A DNA stretch of 64,000 nucleotides from Triops longicaudatus (lineage: Eukaryota > Arthropoda > Branchiopoda > Notostraca > Triopsidae). Positions 24,863-35,829 of this stretch are shown in pieces. A program made the position numbers and the translations under genes. The first letter of the stretch is position 1; the number at the start of each line of letters is the position of its first letter. The notes under the pieces were generated by a model. The model was not told the origin of the DNA. It did no database searches and saw only the letters and a list, made by a program, of their open reading frames with translations. Where the stretch lies: assembly GCA_022885665.1 (NCBI GenBank), contig JAGQDJ010000033.1:984109-1048108 (forward strand), in the 5' to 3' direction.

Positions 24863-27090
24863 TTAATCGACTTCTTCCATTCGAGAAGCATCTGCTGCGT
24901 CATCTTCAAGGGGTGGTAAGTCTTCGGTTTTCATTTCATCACCTGCTCCGGCAGCTGCATCATCTTCATCGATGCCCAAGCCAAGCTTGATCATGCGGTA
25001 GATGCGGGAAGCATGAACCTGAGGATCTTCGAGGCTAAAGCCAGAGGACAAGAGGGAGGTTTCGAAGAGCAGCATGACCAAATCCTTCACCGCCTTGTCG
25101 TTCTTGTCGGCCTCAGCTTTCTGTCGCAAGCTTTCGACAATAGGGTGGTCAGGGTTGATTTCGAGGTGTTTCTTGGCTGCCATGTATCCCATGGTGGAGG
25201 TGTCGCGCAAGGCTTGTGCTTTCATGATACGTTCCATGTTGGCGGTCCAGCCGTATTGCGAGGTGACAATGCAGCATGGGCTGTCGACAAGACGGTTGGA
25301 AACGACAACCTTTTCGACCTTCTTGTCCAAGATGTCTTTCATGACTTTGCAGAGACCTTCGAACTTGGCTTTGTTTTCCTCGAACTTCTTCTTTTCTTCC
25401 TCGTCTTCGGGCAATTCCAAGCCTTCCTTGGTGACGGAGACCAAAGTCTTGCCTTCGAATTCCTTGAGTTGTTGCACGACGTACTCATCAATAGGTTCAA
25501 CCATGTAAACGACTTCGAAGCCACGTTTCTTGACACGTTCGACGAAGACAGAGTTGGCGACTTGATCTTTGCTTTCGCCGGTGATGAAGTAGATGTGTTT
25601 CTGGTTGTCCTTCATGCGAGAGACGTAGTCTTTCAAAGAGCACATCTCTTCGCCAGAGGCGGAGGTGTAGTAGCGCAGGAAATCAGCGATCTTCTTCCTG
25701 TTGGTAGAATCTTCGTGGATGCCCAACTTCAAGTTCTTGGAGAATTGTTCGTAGAACTTCTTGTAGTTTTCCTTGTCTTCGGCGATTTCTTCGAAGAGTT
25801 CCATGCACTTCTTGACCAAGTTCTTGCGGATGACCTTCAAGATCTTGTTCTGTTGGAGCATCTCACGAGAGATGTTGAGGGGCAAATCTTCGGAATCAAC
25901 GACACCCTTGATGAAGTTCAAGTATTCAGGAACAAGCTCTTCGCAATTTTCCATGATGAAGACGCGACGGACGTAGAGCTTGATGTGGTTCTTGACTTTC
26001 TTGTTTTCGAAGAGATCGAAGGGAGAACGACGAGGAACGAAGAGCAAAGCGCGGAATTCGAGTTGACCTTCAACAGAGAAGTGCTTGACAGCCAAGTGAT
26101 CTTCCCAATCGTTGGTTAAAGATTTGTAGAATTCGCCGTATTCTTCTTGGCTAATGTCATCAGGGTTACGGGTCCAGAGAGGCTTGGTCTTGTTGAGTTC
26201 TTCATCTTCGATGTATTTCTCCTTGATGGTCTTCTTTTTCTTTTCCTTCTCCTTGTCTGCTTCTTCATCCTCACCAACATCTTCTACTTTGGGCTTGTCA
26301 TCTTCGGTTTTCTCTTCTTCGTCCTTCTTCTCTTCCTCTTCGTCTTCAACCTCCTTGTCACGCTCCTTCTCAACGACCAACTTGATGGGATAGCCAATGA
26401 ATTGCGAATGCTTCTTGACAATTTCCTTGATCTTGCGCTCTTCTAAGTATTCAGCTTGATCTTCCTTCAAGTGGAGGATGATCTTGGTACCACGGCCAAG
26501 AGGTTCACCGTGATCAACGCGAACAGTGAAAGAACCACCGGCGGAGGATTCCCAGATGTACTGTTCGTCATCGTTGTGCTTGGATACGACTGTGACACGG
26601 TCAGCCACCAAGTATGCTGAGTAGAAACCCACACCGAATTGACCGATCATGGAAATATCAGCACCAGCTTGGAGGGCTTCCATAAAGGCCTTGGTGCCGG
26701 ATTTCGCAATGGTACCCAAGTTGTTGACGAGGTCAGCTTTGGTCATACCGATACCAGTATCGATGATGGACAAAGTGCGGTCATTCTTGTTAGGAACGAG
26801 CTTAATGTACAATTCCTTGCCGGAATCTAATTTAGAAGGGTCGGTCAAAGATTCGTAACGAATTTTGTCCAAAGCCTGAAATTCAGAAGTAAATTCGACT
26901 GTTGAGTATAACGATCGAAAGAAACTGGCATAACGGTTTAGCTTACATCAGAAGCGTTGGAGATCAATTCACGAAGAAAGATTTCCTTGTTGGAATAAAA
27001 GGTGTTGATGATAAGGGACATCAACTGAGCGATTTCGGCCTGGAAGGCGAAGGTCTCGGCCTCTCCGTCCATGTTCACTTCTTCGGGCAT
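24863..27090 (-). CDS. HSP90: Cytosolic heat shock protein 90
   Basis: ATP-dependent cytosolic chaperone for kinases and steroid-type receptors. Coding exons 27090-26947 (48 codons, MPEEVNMDGE to SNASD) and 26875-24863; total 718 aa. It has the N-terminal GHKL ATPase (LISNASD, DTGIGM, GTIAKSGT, GQFGVGFYSAY), a Glu/Lys charged linker (near residues 225-285), a middle domain with FVPRRSPFDLF and the LNISREMLQQN catalytic loop, and the C-terminal MEEVD that binds TPR co-chaperones such as Hop and CHIP. An acceptor (TTCACAG) abuts the ATG, so the first exon is non-coding, as in Drosophila Hsp83. Codon use is strongly biased toward C-ending codons, as expected for high expression. That bias also creates a long antisense shadow ORF on the plus strand. 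Confidence 0.97.
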
Positions 27091-27123
27091 CTGTGAAAAA
27101 AGAAGGAATATGTTTAGGAACAA

Positions 27124-28040
27124 TGCATTATTTACTTAATGACGGCATTGAAAGTTATTTCTTATACACAGAATAACTACAATTTGATGCCCTACTACCG
27201 TGCGATTATTCTAGAAGCTAAGTACAACGTCGTAACAGCTTCGGATCGCAGACCGGAACTGCAGCGCGGAGCAAAGGGGTTTCGCTCGGAGCAGGAGCGG
27301 AGCCACCAAAATTTTCCTTGCTGCAATGCTCAGGCTTTTACGGTAAAATTTCCTTAAACGGTCCATTTCCTAGCAAGCCGCTTCTTCAACCGGCCGAAAT
27401 GTCAGACAAAAGTTGTATCCTCAAAAGAATTTGCGTCGCCAGTATTAACAGTTAAAATACAGTGTCTTGCTGCTGTTTGTACCTATAATCACCTTTCTAT
27501 TCAATTTAAGTAGCATTGTGATTAAGCTCAAGTATTTCATTCTGTGATGTGCGGGAGCAGAGGAGCGAAGCAACCCAAATAATTGACGTACTCGAAAGCT
27601 CTGGTAGTAACCGATGCGGGCCACAGCCCCCACCCGCGTGGCAAGAGGTAAGGTAGCGATTTCGTAATTAAAGTGCGAATTTGTAAGAAACTTTGTATGC
27701 GACAGATTACTTCTCAAAAATGTAATACAACTTAAATAACAGAAAGAACATGAATATTCACACTGATAAGCAATTCAAAAAGATAGCGTGACAAAAAATG
27801 CTCTACTTCGGCTATTTAAAGATCCGTTAAAATTACCAAAATTGTAATTATTCACATATTTCACCATTTCTAAATTCAATTATATATACTATGAGGCACC
27901 CACCTTTACTGCTGAAGTTCAATCACGAGTCAAACGAACAAAGAAAACTTTCACAATGGGAATATCACACGCAGTGCTTAGGCGCTTGGCTCGAGCGCTT
28001 GTGCTTGAATCTTACCGGTACACGCGGTACAGGCGGTAGC
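27124..28040. other. HSP90 5' leader and leader intron
   Basis: This non-coding stretch lies between the inferred start site and the ATG exon. Plausible leader donors are at about 27910 (CAGCA|GTAAAG) and 28016 (CCG|GTAAGA). The latter lies almost on the expected start site. No coding sequence was seen. Confidence 0.5.
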
Positions 28041-28083
28041 TTTATAGTCTCCGCGCATGCCACTAGAATGTTCTAGAATGTTC
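28041..28083 (-). promoter_or_regulatory. HSP90 promoter: heat-shock element plus TATA box
   Basis: Positions 28066-28083 read GAAtgTTCtaGAAtgTTC, four perfect alternating nGAAn units, the binding site of trimeric HSF. A TATAAA on the minus strand at 28046-28041 lies just downstream, in the direction of HSP90. Weaker HSE-like units (TTCCAGAA at about 28182-28189, GGTTCCGGA near 28201) lie further upstream. The leader intron would run from a donor near 27910 to 27091. Confidence 0.8.
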
Positions 28084-28383
28084 ACGTGGAAAGGCTACTA
28101 GTCCCACCTTACTCCATCCGGCTGATCGTTCTGGGCCAATCCAACGATGCTTTCTAGCGAACGGCGGCAATACAAAAGATGTTTCCAGAACACAGGAACT
28201 GGTTCCGGAGCACTTGACTTCTCGAGCCTGTGACATTTACGCTTGCAAGGAAATATTCGCTATAAGGGCGTTCGAAATGTATGGAAATACTTAATTATTA
28301 TTACATTCATTTAAGTCATGCATCTTGATATACCGAATAACTTAATTGAAAATACAAATTCATATAATTTTGTTCAACCAGAT

Positions 28384-28529
28384 CAGCGACGGCGGAACTG
28401 GGGGGGCAGAGGGGGCAGCTGCCCCTCCTAAAATTTTTTAGAAATAATGAAAATAAGGATAAGGGTTTCACAGTAATGGCCACTGCCTCCCCCCCCCCCC
28501 CCTGAAAAACACTCGTTCCGCCGTCACTG
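28384..28529. mobile_element. hAT-type MITE, 146 bp, with 8-bp target duplication
   Basis: The ends are CAGCGACGGCGGAAC (28384-28398) and its inverted partner GTTCCGCCGTCACTG (28515-28529), with one mismatch. An exact 8-bp direct repeat, AACCAGAT, flanks it at 28376-28383 and 28530-28537. The interior has a G7 run and a long C run but no ORF. It is the same type as the element holding the assembly gap, inserted upstream of the HSP90 promoter. Confidence 0.85.
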
Positions 28530-28736
28530 AACCAGATCTAACAAAATTTCATACGCAAAATGTGATGAAACGATGTGCAATAACATCCCATTCCTGTTAC
28601 TTCATTCTCCAACGTCAACCGTGAGCTTCTTACTGACAAGGGGTCTTCCATGGGCATCACTCAATTTCCGTTTTTTTTTATGGTATGCTCTATTGATAAG
28701 CAGCTTTTTCTCATGATTGGTCTTGAAGTTCACGTA

Positions 28737-29018
28737 AGGCCGGTTCCCACCGAGGTCCAAAGGCATTATGCCGACGACCTCCATACGACTTCGTGGGCCT
28801 ATTTGTCACCGGTCTACAAGCTTACATGGGAACTAATTCATTAGGAAGTCCTGCAAGTCTACATTTGAAAGGAAAAGGTTTTCTTGTCCAGACCTTTTTG
28901 TTTTCGAAAATACATGAAAGTTAGCTCGTACCCGTGAAAGTCTATTGTTCACCTTCCCCTTCCTTGTAATTTGCTTGCGCAGCTCTTACAACCTTATGAC
29001 CTCGGTGGGAATCGGTCT
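28737..29018. mobile_element. Short inverted-repeat element (Tc1/mariner-type MITE)
   Basis: AGGCCGGTTCCCACCGAGG begins at 28737. Its inverted partner ends at 29018. The 21-bp arms match at 19 positions and both are flanked by TA. The 282-bp length and lack of a transposase fit a TA-inserting MITE. A 60-codon minus-strand ORF (28602-28784) overlaps the left arm and is probably chance. Confidence 0.65.
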
Positions 29019-29105
29019 TAATTAAACAGTGTTCGAAAAAAGAAGTGTCAGTACTTTTACATTATATTAAGTGGGACTAAAACTGGAACGTAAAACTTTT
29101 CATTC

Positions 29106-29464
29106 AATTCGTCAGAATTTCCATGTAGTCGTTATCCAAATATTTGTAGCCCACTAACTTTGGACGATTCGTTTTTGAAGTGCTAGGGATTACCATGCTT
29201 CGGTCACGTGCTTTTCTTAGCTTTTTCTTGTGTGTAAGTATACAAAGTACGCAACAAAATTTACGTATAATAAAGGTTTTGTAGTTCACTGGATTTTAGG
29301 TCTTTTACGATTATCGTAACAGTCCAAAAGACGAACAATATAAAATTCGCTCTCAAAACATCATGTATTTGATGTCGAGGCTGCACGGCACACATCGTGC
29401 TATACATACCCTTACAAATGTAACATTCCTTATTTTGCCAACTGTTCCCTGCACCCTTACACAA
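29106..29464 (-). other. Exon-like ORFs just downstream of ABCE1
   Basis: Minus-strand segments 29464-29261 (containing NSWQNKECYICKG) and 29240-29106 (KKKLRKARDRSMVIPS to MEILTN and stop) look exon-like and end in a stop. They may be the ABCE1 3' UTR or part of an unrecognised gene. No family was recognised. Confidence 0.2.
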
Positions 29465-29472
29465 ACTCGTTC

Positions 29473-31783
29473 CTAATCTTCAAGGAAAAAGTAGTTCCCA
29501 GATTTCTTTTGGTCAACGTCTTTAACGGAATTGAGTTTGTTAATCCTAGGTCGGAAGTTATTCGGATCTCTGCGGAAAGTAATACACAACATTTGCAAAA
29601 ATCGGTTCATTCCAGGCAACAAGCCTTGAGGACAAGAAGCTTTCGCGTGTACGGAAGGCTCGCCTTCAAACACAATAACGCGGTCTGCCAAATAGGTTGC
29701 CATAATAAAATCGTGCTCGACAACAAAGCCAGTTTTCTTGGCGTGCAAGATGAAACTAAACGAGGAAAAATACGTGTTAGGTGGACACAAAAATATAATA
29801 TAGATTTGTTTTACCGTTTAATAACTTTAGCAGCAACCAAACGCTGTTCGGAGTCAAGGTAAGCTGACGGTTCATCAATGAGATAGACATCGGCAGGTTT
29901 ACCCAAGCATAAGGCAATAGCAACACGCTGAAGCTCACCACCAGACAGATTCTGTACCTCTTGATCAATAATATCCTCGATTTTAAGCGGTTTCATTACA
30001 TCAGCAACAAACTAAAATAATAAAAATACGTTAGAATCAGAAAAGATGGAAAACATACTTCCTATACTTGTGGATGCGTGTAAGCGTCTCGAATCTTTTC
30101 GTGGAGCAGATGTCGCACCGTACCTTGAGCTTTCGGACTAATTTTCTGTGGCTTGTAGCTGATATTCAAGGAGGGAACATCGGCTGATTAAGCAAATAAT
30201 TAAAAGAAAATCGGAAAGTGCACAACTTTTTAACTTACAGGAACCAGGATCAGGGGTGAGTCGTCCTGCCATGAGACGAATGAGGGTAGTCTTTCCCGTT
30301 CCGTTTTCTCCTAAAAGCACAACGATTTCCGAATCCGTGAAGGTGCCACTCTCGACGGTCAGTTTAAAGTCTCCCATAGTTTTGGCCATAGCGGGGTACT
30401 CGTAGTGCCTCATACGTTTGATTTCTTCTTCAGTAGCTGATTCCGCGACTCGGAACACAAGGGATTCTTCGCGGAAGCGCAAGTTCTCAGTTGGAACATA
30501 ACCATCCAAGAAAATGTTGATGCCTTAAGATGCAAAATATGCGTTAATTTTATATGCGGCGTTTTCTACGTTGTACCTTCGCGCACGGAAAAAGGCATAG
30601 TAACAACACCGTAGACACCTGGGATACCATAGAGGCAACAAATGAAATCGGACAGGTAGTCCAACACGGATAAATCGTGTTCAACAACAATAATATACCT
30701 AAGAAGATTTTAAAGGAAAAGCGTAAATGAAAAGTATAACACTAAACAATAGAAAAATATATAATTTACTTATCCGGATGGATGAGTGAACGAATGCTCA
30801 AGGCTGCATTCAAACGTTGCTTCACATCGAGGTAACTAGAAGGTTCGTCGAACATGAAAATATCAGCTCTTTGAACGCAAACGATAGCGATGGCAAAACG
30901 TTGCAATTCTCCTCCAGAAAGCTCGTCAACTTTTCGCTGTTTCAAGTTGTTTAGATCTAAATAAGACAAACTATTAATTTTTGTGCTTACAACCAAATAG
31001 CAATCAACTGTTGTCGGTTTACCAAGTGTGTTGCAAATGTACACATCATTCCCGGCTTCTGACTTCTTATCAAGCAATTCACCCACTGCACCTTTGACAG
31101 CTTTAGGAATTTGGTCCACATACTGGGGCTTGACAACGGCTTTCAGATTATCTTCAAGAATTTTCGTGAAATAATTTTGCAGTTCCGAGCCACGGAAATG
31201 GGCCAATACTTCGGACCACTCTGGTGGGTCCTGTAATTCAGTTACAGCAATTAGTGCTACGTAATGGAATATTCCATGTAATTCACTTTGTATCTTCCCA
31301 AGTTGGGTTTCTGCTTTCCAGCTAAAATCTTCAAAGCAGTGGATTTACCAATTCCATTGGTACCAACAAGCCCGAGAACTTCTCCAGGACGTGGAATAGG
31401 CAACCTATGCAATTTGAACGAGTTTTGCGAGTAGCGATGTGTAGTATCCTTTTCCAAGTTACTAGGCAAATTGATGATAGTAATAGCTTCAAACGGACAT
31501 TTCTAAAATTAAAACGGTGTCACCTCAAGCCTTTACTCCAATTATCAATTAAGCAAATTACTTTAATGCAAATACCACAACCAATGCAGAGACTTTCTGA
31601 GATAACGGCAATCTTGTCATTGGGTGTCACTTCTATACAAAGTTTTCCCATCCGAACCACAGGACAGTACTTTTTACATTCTTGGCGGCAACGCTTGGGT
31701 TTGCATTTGTCACTGCTCACGATGGCAATCCTAGTTAACTTGTCAGTCTCTTCAGTCGCTCGCTTCCTTGCGGCGGCAGCCAT
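29473..31783 (-). CDS. ABCE1: ABCE1 / Rli1 ribosome-recycling ATPase
   Basis: Iron-sulfur ABC ATPase that splits ribosomes after termination and acts in initiation. Exons: 31783-31562, 31502-31287, 31230-31023, 30956-30770, 30698-30577, 30523-30239, 30183-30068, 30011-29815, 29755-29473; total 1836 nt, 611 aa. The N-terminal ferredoxin-like domain has the eight cysteines in CKPKRCRQECKKYCP and CIGCGICIKKCP. Nucleotide-binding domain 1 has GTNGIGKST and LSGGELQRF. Domain 2 has GENGTGKTT and LSGGELQRV, with Walker B FMFDEPSSYLD and LIDEPSAYLD. The end YFFLED is conserved. The N-terminus (MAAAARKRATEE) is about a dozen residues longer than the human start. The next gene upstream is a divergent Rab GEF. 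Confidence 0.96.
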
Positions 31784-34700
31784 TGTATCTAGAAGAAAAA
31801 GCAGAATTCTTTGACTATTTTATTTAATTCACATGTTTGCTCCATAACAAAAATAACGCAATTGTAAAAACACATCTGGAGAACACACAGGTAACGTTTT
31901 TAAAACTAGTCCAATGGGTAATTTTCAATTTACTACTAAGAATTTCACAGAAACTTGCTGCGTGCTTTCATTAAAATAGCGAAAAATCAAGTGTTCCATA
32001 GGCCCCAACGCAAAAATATTGTGAAAGTTTATCCTCACCTAACCCACGTCCACGTTAGAAAGGCTCCCACACACAGAGAATAAGGATTTGCCTAGGGTGG
32101 ACACCGTCAAAAACATCACTCTAGAAAGTCGTCATTCGCTGTTCAGTAACGCTTAACTTAGATCAAGGCCCTCTGGTAGGGGAACTATTAAAGCAGACCT
32201 GTCCTCTAGTCGTAACGCTTTATTCTCAGAATTGCGGTCTGGAGATCTATAGCGCGGACGTATAAATGGTCTAGAAAAATGTGAAGCTTAACTAATTATC
32301 GCTGTTGTTGCAAAATTCTTGAAGACCCATTTCCGTCTAGCTGAATATGAAAGGGTCTCCTTTTTATCCTCATCCTGTTTCCCATTTTTGTGCCTTTACC
32401 TTCAGTTGCGAGTTTGAATCTATTGCGATTTATAAATTAAAATTATTTCTAAGAAGATTTGTTGCAAATGCAAGTCATGCAAAACGATTTTCCAAAACTG
32501 CGTATCAGTCACGTTTTTATTCCTTTTATTTGAAACAGAGCAGTTTTAGAACCTCGAAAGTCAGGCGTGTAAAATCCGTAAATAAAACTAGACTTTTCTA
32601 TTTAGTTTCTCGCTAAGTAATATAGCTGTGTATAATAAATCCCTTCATCAAAACAGAAACCTTATCAGTGTCAAGAGTTGAACTTGGTCAGGGGTCAAGT
32701 AAAGCCAGATTCGTCGAACTTGATTCAAATGCGTGCACCACTCAGTTTGCTTTCGTATACCAGTTCTTCGGAAATGGCCTGGGAGAAGAAAATCCCACAG
32801 AACCTGCCTGTGAGTTAAAAGGAAGCCCGCAGGCGCAAGGTCTCTCACGACCAACCTTCTTCTAAGCTGGTTCTGGTTTGGCTTGGCGAAGGCTGTCGCA
32901 TTTCATTACGCGTTTGTTTACAGTGTAGTTCAGTCAGTGTATTCCTTGTTTTAACTCAGCTTTTAGTGTGAATTAGTATGTGTTCTTGATGTCTAAATTG
33001 CCCATATGTGTAGTGCTTTGCAACTGAAGTAACGGATTCTTTCGCTGAGTCGGTAATTCGCAATGTTTTTTCATGTTTGCTGTATGACTTTTTACTTTGA
33101 CCATTTGTTTCCGTGCTCCTTGCACTTCTCCATCGGGACCTACGCGGTAGCAAAGAATGTGGGCTGTATCATACTGCACGCACCTAGATTCTCAAAATCT
33201 CAGCACCATTCGTTGTTCTGGACAAAGTAGTTAAGAAAAAATTTCAGACTGTTTTTTAGTTAGTAATTTCGCACATTTTTAAGTTTAAGGAACAATGATC
33301 AGTGACCTATAATCACTCAGTCAAGAAGAAATTGACTGACGTGTCTTCATGTCTTGAGTAGACAGTAGTTTAATCCTTGTTAAGCTCATCCTAATTCCTT
33401 ATGTTTAAAAGGCATCGTAAAACAACAACACTCTTGAAACATCAACGCAGATAGCTCATTATCCTTCATGGTAAGGTTTCTCAAGGCTGGGCAAATTACT
33501 CAAAAGTTGTTTAGATCCTTTTTTTTTGTGCGTGGGGGTTAACCCACCATATTGTAAGTTATTCACGCCGAGTAAAAATACTTTTCATATAAGCAATATC
33601 CGAACAAAAGAGGGAAAGTTCGAGAAGAATTGTCGTACTATTTATGTAATTAGTATTTGCGTCGTGAGATTCTCTAGTTCAGCTGTCAGGTACTATATTT
33701 TCAAACACCCGTTCGCATTGTTTCGTGATATTTGGGGCTCGTGATGCATTTTCGTACATTTAAAACTATTCGTCATTCGCATCTGAGCATTTCCTTGGGT
33801 TTAGCGTTCCTGGAATTCCATGTAGGACGTGTCCAGAGTTTCGATACCGTATGGACTCCCCGAACGAGCAGCTAAAAGAAATACCTCAATAACACCGTAA
33901 TCTTGATCAAGGTGTACTTGCCATTCTTCACCTTTGTGATAGAAGCCTATAAGACAAGTTGACAATCCTTCCTTTTTTCCTTTGGTTTCTTCGGTTTAAT
34001 TCCGTTCCTTTTTTTGTAAAAAAAAATAAAAATAAAATATAATAGTGTCGTAAATGAAGCTTCAAATGACAAAGCGTTTATTGAGACGAGAATAGTAAAT
34101 ATGTAAGAGTAAGTTATTATAGAATAAAAGTAAATTTGTGCAATCATCCCTGTACATCTGTGGATCACGCCACGTCTTATTCTCATGCCACACGTTATAG
34201 AATTTGTAAGGGGGTCAAACAAATAGGAACAACGAAATGTGCGTTTCAATTTTTTTCCCTCGTGGTTTTCCCTCGTGGTTTTCCCTTGTGGTTCTTTCTC
34301 TTCATCCTACTTACGTCGGGTGGTGTTTATTAGCAACAGTACTATTGTTATCAACAGTATTGATGGCCTCGCAAAAATTGCGAGGCCATCATTCTTAAAT
34401 TTTTCAGGATCATAGAAAGATGTGAAATCCGTGAACGTTTCTTAATACAGAAGATGTAGAGATTAAGAATGGACATGGTTTAATTTGTGGTGTTTATAAG
34501 CGAGAACTTGTTACAACCTTGAAACCTTGCCATTTGGCAGGTAGAATTTTTTGGTCCATGCACGATTCAAGTGCTCGTTATTTCGTCCTTTCACAATAGG
34601 AGATGGGAGCTCCGCTGTAATCCCTTTCTTACTCCTCCGCTGCAGGCGAGGGCTTCCTTTCGTCCTTATGACCGTGGTTTAAAACTACAAGGACCCTTGT

Positions 34701-35829
34701 GGCAACGTTGTAGTTACCATTATGCTTGGAAAAGATCATTAGTCACATAACATAAAGAAACACGGTAAACGAAGCACTCTGTGTTTCCTGATACCAAATA
34801 CGTAGATGAATGTAAAATGTTAATTTCCTTGAAACTCAATTAAAATTTCAACAAAAATTATCTTTGTTGTGCTATCAAATTGTTAAATAACAAAAAAATG
34901 AATGTGAAAGTAATTAAGGTTTCTTCTGTCGTGTACACTTCCTTATTTTCTCAACAGTTTAGCGTAGTTTTGATTGGAGTCGCTTACCAATAAGTAGGAT
35001 GAGGACATTGCGATTACCTGTTTTGTACTGTCCAGTTCCGAGTTGTAATTAAGTGTCACTGACCGTGTTTTTTATTTTTAAGGTAAGGGTGTGCACATTC
35101 GCCAGAGGTAAAATAGTGAAAAGCATTCAGGATGCATACATAATGCATATGGAATTGACGAATCTTTTCCTGTGTATAGACATAGGAAATTCCTGCACGT
35201 TCGTAACTCAAGAGTGAAAACTACTGTCCATACTTTCTGTTCGGTTTCATTAGCGCGTAACGAAGTTTCGATTAGTTCGGTCTCTCATTTTTTTTCGAAG
35301 CATGCTGCGTAGGCTTTGTAGCGGAACATCGCTATGCTTTTGTACGAGTGGCCATTGTAGAAATTGAGGTTAGCATGCATACTTGCTCCACAAATACAAA
35401 CCTCTTGCGTGGTGGTTCTTTTTCCTTCATTACAACCAGGCTGTTGGAGAAGTCGGACATGGCAACGCTTTCTCTTTGCCTCTCTCTCTCCTGAAGTCTG
35501 TGCATTTGCCTTTTGTACTGTGCTTCGCTGTCAGTAATCCCACCTTTGCCTGCCTGCAAGCTCTATACTCCTCTTTCAGGCTTTTCCTGCCTCATTTCCC
35601 AGTCAACAAACTCTCCCGGCATGGTTCGAGAACGTGTGTGTTTGTAATGTGCCCCGCTATGTTGCCAGTTGTAGAATTTAGTGAGCTATTTGACGTGAAT
35701 GTCTAATTTCTTTATTCATTCCGTTTTTCCACAGACATTGCACTTGTGAATCTCGCGACTATGGTCTAAAGATCTGTGTGATCCCGTTTGGTGAAATTCG
35801 TCGTCATAATTGCGACCACAATAGAGAAA
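31784..35829. other. 4-kb intergenic region
   Basis: Mostly AT-rich, non-coding DNA between divergent ABCE1 and the Rab GEF. It contains a 13-bp triplicated CCTCGTGGTTTTC-type repeat at about 34258-34300 and a perfect hairpin at 34361-34391. A minus-strand ORF at 33184-32973 (AHILCYRVGPDGEVQG) has a protein-like composition but no recognised family. Confidence 0.5.
34361..34391. repeat. Perfect 14-bp hairpin
   Basis: TGATGGCCTCGCAA is followed by AAA and then the exact reverse complement TTGCGAGGCCATCA. It is GC-rich in an AT-rich context. The downstream sequence is T-rich on both sides. It is not the histone 3' stem-loop sequence. Confidence 0.7.

Noticed and set aside
25013..26119. 368-codon ORF on the plus strand
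   Set aside because: It is antisense to HSP90 exon 3. The HSP90 codon bias keeps the opposite strand free of stops; the translation is repetitive Phe/Val/Leu with no family.
26154..26446. Low-complexity hydrophobic ORFs (Ser/Phe-rich)
   Set aside because: They are antisense to the acidic linker of HSP90.
28602..28784. 60-codon basic ORF starting MEVVGIMPLDLGG
   Set aside because: It overlaps the terminal inverted repeat of a MITE and has no splice or homology support.
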